Below are positions 17,171-25,081 of a DNA stretch of 64,000 bases, in pieces. Location: assembly GCA_022184915.1 (NCBI GenBank), contig JAGTJU010000002.1:558001-622000 (forward strand), given 5' to 3'. A program made the position numbers and the translations under genes. The stretch is from Myxococcales bacterium. GTDB lineage: Bacteria; Myxococcota_A; Polyangia; Fen-1088. The number at the start of each line of letters is the position of its first letter. Position 1 is the stretch's first letter. The notes under the pieces were generated by a model. That model searched no databases. It saw only the letters and a program-made list of their open reading frames with translations, and had not been told where the DNA came from.

Positions 17171-19420
17171 ATGTGCGCCATGTCGTTTTGGGGCGCCTGG
17201 CGCCGATTGCTGGTGAGGCTCGTTCCTTTCGGATTGTTCTCCCGTCACAAGCCGCGGCACTACCGCACCATGCTGAAGGTGCTGTGGGACAACCGGGGCC
17301 GCTGGGCGTACGCGTTGCGGATCCTGCGGCATGGGGTGTGTGACGGCTGCTCGCTCGGCCCGCGCGGGCTGAAGGACGACGTGATTCCGGGGGTGCACCT
17401 GTGCCTCACGCGCTTGTCGCTCTTGCGCCTCAACACGATGGGACCGATGCCCAAGGGGGTGCACAGCGACGTGGCCGAGCTGCGTAAGCTGTCGAACGAA
17501 CAACTTCACCGGCTCGGGCGGGTGCCTTACCCGCTGTTGCGCCGCCGCGGTGAGCCCGGATTTTCGCGTGTGTCCTGGGAAGAGGCCCTCGCGTTGGTGG
17601 CCAAGGCGTGGAAGGCCGCCGACCCGGACCGCGTGGGCTTGTTTCTCACGAGCCGAGGGCTGACGAACGAGACGTACTATGCCGCCCAGAAGCTCGCGCG
17701 CATCGCGGGCACGCCGCACGTGGACACCTGTGCGCGCCTTTGCCACGCCGCCTCCAGCGTGGGCCTGAAAGACACCCTCGGTGTCGCCGCTCCTACAATG
17801 TCTTTGAAGGACTGGATCGGCGCTGATCTCATCGTGGTGATTGGCAGCAATCTGCCGAACAACCAGCCCGTTTCCACGAAGTACCTGCATGCGGCCCGCA
17901 AGGCGGGCGCGAAGATCGTCGTGGTCAACCCCTTCCGAGAGCCTGCGCTCGAGCGCTACTGGATTCCGAGCTTGCTGGGGTCGTCGCTGTGGGGATCGAA
18001 GCTCATGGACGAGTTTTTTTCGGTCCGACCCGGCGGGGACATTGCGTTCATGAGCGGCGTGCTGAAGGCGCTCGACGAGCTTCACGGATGGGACGAGGAC
18101 TTCGTCGCGGCGCGCACCCGGGGAGCCGAGGCGCTGCGGGAGTCCTTGCGTGCACGAAGCTTCACGCAGCTGGCCGACGACGCGGGGCTGCCCGAACGCG
18201 AGATGAGGCGGTTCGCAGAGCTTTACCGCAACGCGCGCAAAGTGGTGTTCGTCTACTCGATGGGCCTCACGCAGTACACCTTCGGGGTCGAGAACGTCAA
18301 AATGGTGGTGAACCTGGCCCTGGCGCGTGGGATGATCGGCAAGCCGAACACCGGGGTCATGCCCATCCGCGGCCATTCCGGCGTGCAGGGCTCCGCCGAG
18401 TGCGGCGCCGACCCCGACAAGCTCCCCGGGGCCGTGGCGCTGACGGCCAAAAACGCCGCGCGCTTCGAGGCCGCCTGGAACCACCCGATCCCGCGCACGC
18501 CCGGGCTGCGTGCGGCGCACTTGCTCGATCGCGCGGGGGAAACAGGCCTCGATCTGCTTTACCTCATCGGAGGCAATCACCTCGAAACCATGCCCGATCG
18601 TGCGCACGCGGCCCGGGCGCTCGCGGCGGTGAAGCTGCGGGTGCACCAGGACATCGTGCTCAACACGTCCGCCTTGCTCGACGCCGAAGAGGCCGTGTTG
18701 GTGCTGCCGGCCCAAACCCGCTACGAACAGACGTCGGGCGGGACCAGCACCTCCACCGAACGGCGCATCCGCTTCACCCCGGAGATCCCCGGGCCGCGCA
18801 TCGCAGAGGCAAAGCCCGAGTGGCAGATCCCCTGTTTGATCGGACAGGCCCTCGTGCCTTCGCGCCCCGACCTCTTCGGCTACCCGGACACGGCGGCCAT
18901 TCGCCAGGAGATGGGCGCTCTCATGCCGATGTACGCAGGCATCGAGACGCTCGAAAAGGAAGGCGACTGGGTGCAATGGGGTGGACCGCAGCTCGGCACG
19001 GATCGTTTCGAGATGCCCGACGGTCGGGCCCTGTTCTCGGACGTGCCCGTGCCCCGGGTGGAGGTGCCCCCCGGGCATCTCTTGCTGGGCATGCGCAGGG
19101 GCAAGCAGTTCAATTCGATGACCTTCGGAACGACCGACCCCTTGTCCGAGGATCGAAAGCGTGACGCGCTCTTCTGCGCCGCCTCCGACCTCGCAACGCT
19201 GGGCTTGGCCTCGGGCGCACGGGTGCGGGTGGTGAGCCCCCACGGCAGCCTGCTGGCCGTGTGCTTCGCGGGACCGATACGGCCGGGACACGTCCAGGGC
19301 TACTGGCCCGAGTGCAACGTGCTGTTGGCTCGTGCCTACGATCCGGCATCCGGCGAGCCCGACTACAACACCGTCGTGAGGCTCGAGCGGGTGGAGGCCG
19401 AAGCCCGTGCTGCCTCCTGA
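17171..19420 (+). CDS. YdeP/FdhF-type molybdopterin oxidoreductase
   Basis: A 749-residue member of the formate-dehydrogenase-H-like (YdeP) branch of molybdopterin enzymes. An N-terminal Cys cluster (CDGCSLGPRG, then VHLC) is the usual [4Fe-4S]-type site. Cofactor-binding patterns follow: GLFLTSRGLTNE, CARLCHAASSVGL, VVIGSNLPNNQP, MPIRGHSGVQGS and LYLIGGNHLETMPD. No Tat signal is seen, so it is cytoplasmic. It overlaps fdhD by 14 bases, so the pair is one unit. Formate oxidation is the simplest guess, and formate is what formamidase (about 16 kb away) releases, but YdeP proteins have uncertain substrates. A ribosome site (aggtg) sits five bases before the ATG. Confidence 0.85.
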   Translation: MCAMSFWGAWRRLLVRLVPFGLFSRHKPRHYRTMLKVLWDNRGRWAYALRILRHGVCDGCSLGPRGLKDDVIPGVHLCLTRLSLLRLNTMGPMPKGVHSDVAELRKLSNEQLHRLGRVPYPLLRRRGEPGFSRVSWEEALALVAKAWKAADPDRVGLFLTSRGLTNETYYAAQKLARIAGTPHVDTCARLCHAASSVGLKDTLGVAAPTMSLKDWIGADLIVVIGSNLPNNQPVSTKYLHAARKAGAKIVVVNPFREPALERYWIPSLLGSSLWGSKLMDEFFSVRPGGDIAFMSGVLKALDELHGWDEDFVAARTRGAEALRESLRARSFTQLADDAGLPEREMRRFAELYRNARKVVFVYSMGLTQYTFGVENVKMVVNLALARGMIGKPNTGVMPIRGHSGVQGSAECGADPDKLPGAVALTAKNAARFEAAWNHPIPRTPGLRAAHLLDRAGETGLDLLYLIGGNHLETMPDRAHAARALAAVKLRVHQDIVLNTSALLDAEEAVLVLPAQTRYEQTSGGTSTSTERRIRFTPEIPGPRIAEAKPEWQIPCLIGQALVPSRPDLFGYPDTAAIRQEMGALMPMYAGIETLEKEGDWVQWGGPQLGTDRFEMPDGRALFSDVPVPRVEVPPGHLLLGMRRGKQFNSMTFGTTDPLSEDRKRDALFCAASDLATLGLASGARVRVVSPHGSLLAVCFAGPIRPGHVQGYWPECNVLLARAYDPASGEPDYNTVVRLERVEAEARAAS

Positions 19421-20249
19421 CGAGGCGCTGGCCCAAGCGTCCCGCCAGGTGTCGATCACCCGCGTGACACGGGGGGGCCCGGCCCCCGCGGAGGACGACT
19501 GGGTGGCGGTGGAGGAGCCGCTGGACGTGCGGGTGGGCGAGGCGTCGCTCGCCATGACCATGCGTACGCCCGGCCACGACGAAGAGCTCGTGGCCGGCTT
19601 GCTGTGGGCCGAGGGCCTCTTGCAGCAGCCCGAGGCGCTCGTCAGCGTTGCGGTGGAGGGGCCGGCCGACCCGTGGGTGTTGGGCGCGGGTGCGGTAGCC
19701 ACGGCGGTCCTGCGCGTGGGCGGGCTCGTGGAGCCAGCGTTCACGCACGCCAAACGGGGCACCCTCACGAGCGCGGCCTGTGGGGTCTGCGGCCGCGGCG
19801 CCCTCGACGATTTGCTCGAGCGGCTGACACCCGTGGCGCCCTTCGCAGGGCCGCTCGAGCTTTTGACCGACGCCACCCTTGTGCTCACGCCCGCGCAAAG
19901 CGTGTTCCGGCGTACGGGAGGCCTGCACGCGGCGGCGGTGCTGGACCCGGAGGGGCGTCTGCTGGTGCTTCGCGAAGACGTGGGCCGCCACAACGCCGTT
20001 GACAAGGTCATCGGACGCTTCGTCTTGGACGGGGCTCTGCCGCCTTCGGGGCACGTGCTGGTCGTGAGTGGCCGCACGAGCTTCGAGTTGGTTCAGAAGG
20101 CCATTCGCGCAGGTCTGTCGGCCGTGGTGGGCGTATCGGCGCCGAGTACCTTGGCTGTCGAGCTCGCCCGCGCGTTCGGCGTGACCTTGGTGGGGTTTGC
20201 TCGTGAGGGGCGCGGCAACGTGTACAGCGACCCGGGCGGCCCGAGGTAA
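19407..20249 (+). CDS. fdhD: Formate dehydrogenase accessory sulfurtransferase FdhD
   Basis: A protein of about 280 residues. FdhD carries sulfur from IscS to the molybdenum cofactor of formate dehydrogenases. The hallmark Cys pair is in AACGVCGR (Cys125 and Cys128), preceded by EEPLDVRVG, MRTPGHDEELVAGLL and followed by GGLHAAAVLD, REDVGRHNAVDKVIG and SGRTSFELVQKA, all conserved in the family. The start is a GTG that overlaps the end of the oxidoreductase gene by 14 bases. The coupling strongly suggests the upstream enzyme needs a sulfurated cofactor. Confidence 0.93.
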   Translation: MLPPDEALAQASRQVSITRVTRGGPAPAEDDWVAVEEPLDVRVGEASLAMTMRTPGHDEELVAGLLWAEGLLQQPEALVSVAVEGPADPWVLGAGAVATAVLRVGGLVEPAFTHAKRGTLTSAACGVCGRGALDDLLERLTPVAPFAGPLELLTDATLVLTPAQSVFRRTGGLHAAAVLDPEGRLLVLREDVGRHNAVDKVIGRFVLDGALPPSGHVLVVSGRTSFELVQKAIRAGLSAVVGVSAPSTLAVELARAFGVTLVGFAREGRGNVYSDPGGPR

Positions 20250-20269
20250 CGACGGGTCCCCGGTGCGTG

Positions 20270-20806
20270 TCAGGTCAGCACGCGCTGCAGGGCTGCCAGG
20301 TCATACCCGTTGCGCGCGTCGGAGATGAGGCCCGCGAGCGTGAGTCCTCGTCCCTCGATCGGTGGCCAGGGCGGCGGTGGTTGCCGCCACAGGCCCTGCC
20401 TGTCACGCATATGCGCCCGGTCGCTTCCAAAGGTGCTCAAGTAGAGCTGCGCGTCGACGCAGGCAAATCGAGGCTGGAATGCCTCGGGCACGGCACGGGG
20501 AAAAGGGAAGGTTTTTTCCAGGTAGTGTGTGGCGGGCACCGGCATGCCGAGCCGCGAGTCCAGGTCCCAGATCGCGAAGGCGTCGGTCTTGACGGCCAGC
20601 ACCACGTGATAGTCCCACAGCACGGGTTCGCCCGGAGCTCCTGCCTTTTGCTCCCAGCAGGCCACGCGTCCCGATGCACCGGTCAGCAGCACCACGAAGC
20701 GTTCGTCGGCACGGGTTGCATCCTGGTGCGCCAGCTGCCAAACGTTTTCTTCGCACCAGTACGCCTGGTAGGGGAAAAGAGCGGCTTCGCGTCCGGGTCC
20801 GCTCAA
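20270..20806 (-). CDS. Protein N-terminal glutamine amidohydrolase (NTAQ1-like)
   Basis: A 178-residue homologue of eukaryotic NTAQ1, which deamidates an N-terminal Gln of a protein to Glu in the N-degron pathway. The resemblance is strong: YWCEENVWQL (catalytic Cys18), WDYHVVL (His67), WDLDS (Asp81) and near the end FGSDRAHMRD with WRQPPPPWPPI. All three catalytic residues are present. The only sensible start is a TTG at 20806 that overlaps the stop of the upstream gene (TTGA), giving a length close to the human enzyme. No ATG exists in the region. Translation would be coupled to the NAD(P)-binding protein gene. Its bacterial targets are unknown. Confidence 0.88.
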   Translation of the reverse strand: MSGPGREAALFPYQAYWCEENVWQLAHQDATRADERFVVLLTGASGRVACWEQKAGAPGEPVLWDYHVVLAVKTDAFAIWDLDSRLGMPVPATHYLEKTFPFPRAVPEAFQPRFACVDAQLYLSTFGSDRAHMRDRQGLWRQPPPPWPPIEGRGLTLAGLISDARNGYDLAALQRVLT

Positions 20807-21483
20807 GCGACGGGCCCCACGAGTTCGGCGTGTTCCCAGACGAAGATCCCTGGGCTGTCCGCCCTGCAGGCGCGCACGGCAGCGCTTGCGACGACCTCCG
20901 CGCTCACGCCGCGAAAGCGTGTCAGCGGGCCGCGCAACAGCGGGTTGAGCAGCGGCATCATCGCCCGGGCCACGGCTTCGCCCGGGCGAGACTCCTCGCG
21001 TTTGCCCAGCAACAAGCCGGGGTGCAAGGCCACCAGGCGTTGCCAACCCATGTCCGCGAGCGCCGCTTCTACTTGCCCTTTGACCTTCAGGTAAAAGCTG
21101 CGGGCGTTCGGGTTCGCGCCCACCGATGACACGAGCACGAAAGTGGACGCGCCCTGCGCCTTGGCCCAGCGGGCGAAAGCCAGGACGGCGTCGTGATCCA
21201 CCGCTCGAAACGCATCTCGAGATCCGGCCTTCGCGAGCGTCGTGCCCAGGGCGCAGATGGCTGCCTGCACGGGTCGCGGAGAGGCGGTATCTGGGCCGAG
21301 GGCGGCAAAATCGACCTCCACCTGGGTCAGCTTCGGATGCGCGGTCGGCACGTGCCGCCGCCCCACGGACACCACGCCTTCCACGCCGGTGTGCGCGAGC
21401 AAGGCCTCGAGGCAGCGCGAGCCCACGAGCCCCGAGGCGCCGGCCAGGGCCACCACGCTGCCCACGCGAGGGGAATCAGACAT
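20803..21483 (-). CDS. NAD(P)-binding short epimerase-like protein
   Basis: A 226-residue Rossmann-fold protein of the atypical SDR type (HTATIP2/YtfG-like). It shows the nucleotide-binding start VVALAGASGLVGSRC, a middle AICALGTTLAKAGS, an active-site-like SSVGANPNARSFYLKVKG (Ser, Tyr, Lys in the right order) and HPGLLLGKRE. The substrate cannot be deduced. The start at MSDSPRVG fits better than the further upstream ATG. It is coupled to the NTAQ1-like gene downstream. Confidence 0.8.
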   Translation of the reverse strand: MSDSPRVGSVVALAGASGLVGSRCLEALLAHTGVEGVVSVGRRHVPTAHPKLTQVEVDFAALGPDTASPRPVQAAICALGTTLAKAGSRDAFRAVDHDAVLAFARWAKAQGASTFVLVSSVGANPNARSFYLKVKGQVEAALADMGWQRLVALHPGLLLGKREESRPGEAVARAMMPLLNPLLRGPLTRFRGVSAEVVASAAVRACRADSPGIFVWEHAELVGPVA

Positions 21484-21548
21484 GGTAACGAGCCTAGCAG
21501 GCGGGGAACCCACGCCGGGCGCGCGAGACGGACGAGCCTAGAGCCGCG

Positions 21549-22652
21549 TCAAAGCCACAGGAACAGGCATCCCGCAGCGACGGCCAGGGCCACGGCAAAA
21601 AGCCGGGTTCCGAATCGGCTGCGGCTTTGGGTGGCGATCGCCTCGATGCAGGGAAGTCGATGAGGCTCGATCGGAACATGCTGATCGATGATCGTCGGGT
21701 CGGTGGGCAGGCCCTCCTCGGTTTTTTCGACCGGCACGGGGAAAGCCAGATGGAGCGTGAAACGCGGCGCGCGGGCTTCAGGGCAGGCCTCGAGGGCCGT
21801 CAGCATGGCTTCCGCCGTCCTGAAGCGGTGCTCAGGCTTCGTCGCCAGGGCCCTGTGTACAAGGGCCTCGAGCTCCTCTGAGAATTCCTGGTCGGGGTCG
21901 ACGTCGCGAAGAAAGGGGGTGCGCCGGTGGGTCTGGTTGAACAAGACTTCCCCAAAGTCGGCCCCGTCGAAAGGCTTTTGCCCCGTCAGGAGCTCGAAGA
22001 GCAAAGCGCCCGTGGCGTAGACATCGGTGGCAATGCTGATCTCGCCCGCGCTGCTTTGTTCGGGTGCCATATAGCTGGGCGTACCCAACACCATGCCGGC
22101 CGTGAGATCGGAGAACGTGCCGATGAGCTTCGCCAAGCCGAAATCGAGCAGGCGCACGTGGTCGCGCACGCCGTGCTGGGACTCGAGCATGATGTTGTCA
22201 GGCTTGATGTCCCGATGAATGATGCCGAGGTCGTGCACGTAATCGAGCGCCGTGAGGACCTGGCGAACGATGTGCAAAGCGCGCCCAGGTTGTAGGGGCC
22301 TGTCGAGCAGCGACCGGAGGTTCTGCCCCTCGACGTAATCCATCACGAGGTAGGGCACGGGAAACAGGCTGAAGTCGATGACCGAGACGCAGTGAGGATG
22401 CTTCACGCCGAGCAGAGCCAGGGCCTCGCGCCGCAGACGTTCGCGGTGGTGGTCGTCCTCCGAGAGATCGTTGTGGAGGAACTTGATCGCCACGGGGCGT
22501 TGTAGATGGAGCGCCTCTGCAAGGTAAACGATGCCCGTGGCCCCGTCGGCGAGCGCGCTCACCACGTAGTAGCGGTCATCGAACGTGGTGCCGATGCGTG
22601 GATCGGTCAATGTGGGGCGAAGGTTCGAGACGTGATTCTCGTGCGGAGGCAT
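21549..22652 (-). CDS. Ser/Thr protein kinase with terminal membrane anchor
   Basis: A 367-residue Hanks-type kinase. Motifs: a Gly loop that departs from consensus (ADGATGIVYLAEA, first Gly replaced by Ala), the Lys in VAIKFL, HRDIKPDN, DFGLA and APEQ. The last 20 residues (RLFAVALAVAAGCLFLWL) are hydrophobic and end the protein, so it is tail-anchored with the kinase in the cytoplasm. It lies 65 bases after the NAD(P)-binding gene start on the same strand and 308 bases from the histidine-kinase gene. Substrates are unknown. Confidence 0.9.
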   Translation of the reverse strand: MPPHENHVSNLRPTLTDPRIGTTFDDRYYVVSALADGATGIVYLAEALHLQRPVAIKFLHNDLSEDDHHRERLRREALALLGVKHPHCVSVIDFSLFPVPYLVMDYVEGQNLRSLLDRPLQPGRALHIVRQVLTALDYVHDLGIIHRDIKPDNIMLESQHGVRDHVRLLDFGLAKLIGTFSDLTAGMVLGTPSYMAPEQSSAGEISIATDVYATGALLFELLTGQKPFDGADFGEVLFNQTHRRTPFLRDVDPDQEFSEELEALVHRALATKPEHRFRTAEAMLTALEACPEARAPRFTLHLAFPVPVEKTEEGLPTDPTIIDQHVPIEPHRLPCIEAIATQSRSRFGTRLFAVALAVAAGCLFLWL

Positions 22653-22960
22653 GGGCTTTTTTGAAACCTCTTGGCCGATGCGCGGTGCCAGGACAGGGAG
22701 GGTGGGTGGCTGAGTCCGCCTGGAGCGTTCATTCGCGAGCTGGCGAACGCCCTTTTTGGGTTAGGGCGAGCAGGGGTTCATGACGTCAATATATTTTCGG
22801 AGTGACAGCGCGGCGTGAGCCTTGCGGCGAACACCGTCCCTGTCCCCTAGAAGATGCAGGAGGCGCGCTTGGCGGCTCAAATTTCGTTCGAGGCGCACGC
22901 CCCGGTCCATGGGCGCCGCTCTTGTCCGTAGCGAAACCGCAGCTGCGACGTCGGGGAGAC
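22653..22960. other. 308-base gap between kinase and histidine-kinase genes
   Basis: No convincing coding sequence is seen. A weak 6-bp dyad (22748-22753 with 22763-22768) lies in the middle but lacks a clear T run on either strand. The gap presumably holds the promoter of the downstream kinase and the end of the histidine-kinase transcript. Confidence 0.4.
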
Positions 22961-25081
22961 TCACTCGGCCGCGATGGTTTGGCACTTGTCGCAGACGGAA
23001 CTGACCGCCATGAAGCGCGTGTCGCTGCCCACCACGAAGCCCCGTGACACGGCCACCTCGACCTCGGACCAGGCGTGGTCCCAGTGGACCTTTGCGCAGA
23101 TGCTGCACACCTTCACCGCCGAAGGAACCTCCGTGCGAGAGTAGGTGGGAAGGCGCATGAGCGGCGCGAAACGCGTTTCGACCACCCTGTTGGCAATGCT
23201 CAGGTGGCCTGCGCTTTTGGCGGAGATCGTCATGCGCAGCCGCCTTTCGACGCGGGGTGAATCGCATCTGAACGTGAAGGAGGCTTGCTTTTTGGTGGAG
23301 CGCACGTGCTGGTAGAGCCGCCTGTAGAGGCTCTTCGTCAGCTCGTCGCCCAAGAAGTCGAACACGTTGCGCCCCAAAACCCCGCGGCCGAACAACTCGG
23401 GCGCCCCGTTGGAATCGGCGAACAAGTCCCATTCACCATTGACCCGCGTCAGGCGGTCCCGGGCGTCTAACTCGTATTCGACGAGTTGCCACGCCGAGCC
23501 TTCTTCGCTTTCGGCAAGCTTCCCGACGAAGCTCACGAGCTCACCCCGGTTGAAGGGCTTGGCCAAGCGGGGCGCTTGCTCGGCCTCCGCAGGAAGAGAG
23601 GAAGGTGCTGCCATTCCCGTAATGAAGCCAAAGTGCTGCTGGAGATGTGGCATCTGGTTGCGCACCCAAAGGAAGAGTCCGCTCCCTCCTCCATCGGGCA
23701 TGACCACGTCCGCCAAGATGACGTCGATGTCCCTGTTGAGCGAGAGCAACGTCTGCGCTTGCTTGACCGACGTGGCCGGAAGGACCCGGGCTCTCGGCCC
23801 AAGCGCAGAGGCGATCGAGCGGATGATCAGGGGCTCATCGTCCATCACGAGCAGCTTCAGCTCACGCGAGAGCTCGGGTGTCTCGGCGCCCCTTTCGAGC
23901 CGCTGCGATGCCTCTTCATCCGGCGCGTTTTGCTGAGGGGAGGGCAGCTGTACCGTGGCCGACGTGCCCTGTCCCACCTCCGAGGCGAGGGTGAGCGTGC
24001 CTCCCAGTTCCTTGACGATGCTCTCTGAGATGCTGAGCCCCAGACCGCTGCCGCTGGCCTTCGTCGAATAAAAAGATTGCCGGGCACGGGCCAGTTGCTC
24101 CTCTGACATACCGACGCCGTTGTCCTCTACGGTCACGAGCAGCTTGTCGCCCCGGAAGCGCGTGGTCACACGGATGAGGTTGTGCTCCAGTGCGCGTTCG
24201 TCCGGCATTGCCTGCGTGGCGTTCACGATCAAGTTTAGAAGCACTTGGTGCAGCCGGCCGGCATTGATGCGGCATTTGGGAATGGTGCCAAAGTCACGTT
24301 CGATGCGCACCTTGCTCTGGAGCTTGGGCTTGGCGAGGCGGAGCACGCTCTCGACCAGTTCGTTGAGGTCCAGGCTCTCCGTGGCCGTATCGACCTTGTG
24401 GAACGTTCTGAGGTCGGTCACGATCCGGGAGATGCGCGTCGCCGCCACCAGGGCATCTTGCGCCATGTCCTCCATCTCGGCCCTGGAGCTCGCGGACAGG
24501 GGCGTTCCCAAGGGGTGTTTGCGAAAAGCGCGAAGGAGGCTCTCGAGGTTCGGCATCATGAAGCCGAGGGGGTTGTTGATCTCGTGGGCGACCCCGGCGA
24601 CCAGCCGGCCAAGGTCTGCGAAGCGCTCGTGAGCCTCGGCCTCGGCCTGAACCCTGCGCAGCTCTGTCACGTCTCGCATGGCCAGGAGGGCACCCGACCA
24701 TCCGTTCAAGTTCACCCGAATGCGCCGCACCTCCGTGAAGCTCGTGCCCGACTTGCCTCTCACCCGCATGGCCAAGGTCGCCGCGGCGCGATCGTCACTG
24801 CGGCTCGACAGCCACTTGAGAAAGTGGGGCTTATCCTCGGGCAAGAGCCAATCGAGGAACGGGGTCTCGTCCATTTCGCGCTCGTCTGTGCAGCCGGTGA
24901 GGCTACGAAACGCGTCGTTGTGGAACGTGACCTTGTTCCCCTCGAGGCGAACCAAGGCGTCTGGAAAACCGTCGAGCAGCTTTCGGATCTGCGAGCCCTC
25001 GCCGCCCACGGGGGAAAGGAGAGGATCTCCGGGAAGGGCTTGGGAGGAGGTGGGTTCGGCGGTTTCCCCGTTAGGCTGCAT
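22961..25081 (-). CDS. Hybrid sensor histidine kinase with unusual C-terminal PAS-like/zinc-ribbon part
   Basis: A 706-residue cytoplasmic kinase. Order: a PAS domain (about 35-140), HisKA with the phospho-acceptor His166 in VAHEINNPLG, HATPase (NLIVNATQA, VEDNGVGM, GSGLGLSI), a receiver domain (MDDEP at 413-417, phospho-acceptor Asp458, Lys508 in LAKPF), then about 180 extra residues. The extra part starts like a PAS domain (WQLVEYELDA, VNGEWDLFA) and ends with two Cys pairs (Cys659/662 in CSIC and Cys697/700 in CDKC) that could bind zinc. No membrane segment is seen. Its start overlaps the end of the CheB/CheR-type gene by 11 bases, so it was co-transcribed with that gene. Confidence 0.87.
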   Translation of the reverse strand: MQPNGETAEPTSSQALPGDPLLSPVGGEGSQIRKLLDGFPDALVRLEGNKVTFHNDAFRSLTGCTDEREMDETPFLDWLLPEDKPHFLKWLSSRSDDRAAATLAMRVRGKSGTSFTEVRRIRVNLNGWSGALLAMRDVTELRRVQAEAEAHERFADLGRLVAGVAHEINNPLGFMMPNLESLLRAFRKHPLGTPLSASSRAEMEDMAQDALVAATRISRIVTDLRTFHKVDTATESLDLNELVESVLRLAKPKLQSKVRIERDFGTIPKCRINAGRLHQVLLNLIVNATQAMPDERALEHNLIRVTTRFRGDKLLVTVEDNGVGMSEEQLARARQSFYSTKASGSGLGLSISESIVKELGGTLTLASEVGQGTSATVQLPSPQQNAPDEEASQRLERGAETPELSRELKLLVMDDEPLIIRSIASALGPRARVLPATSVKQAQTLLSLNRDIDVILADVVMPDGGGSGLFLWVRNQMPHLQQHFGFITGMAAPSSLPAEAEQAPRLAKPFNRGELVSFVGKLAESEEGSAWQLVEYELDARDRLTRVNGEWDLFADSNGAPELFGRGVLGRNVFDFLGDELTKSLYRRLYQHVRSTKKQASFTFRCDSPRVERRLRMTISAKSAGHLSIANRVVETRFAPLMRLPTYSRTEVPSAVKVCSICAKVHWDHAWSEVEVAVSRGFVVGSDTRFMAVSSVCDKCQTIAAE

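Noticed and set aside
16943-20077. A 1044-codon minus-strand frame opposite the oxidoreductase and FdhD genes
   Set aside because: It lies opposite two well-recognised genes and shows only composition-driven sequence; high GC keeps such shadow frames open.
22748-22768. Possible terminator between the two kinase genes
   Set aside because: The stem is only 6 bp and no T run follows it on either strand in a useful place.
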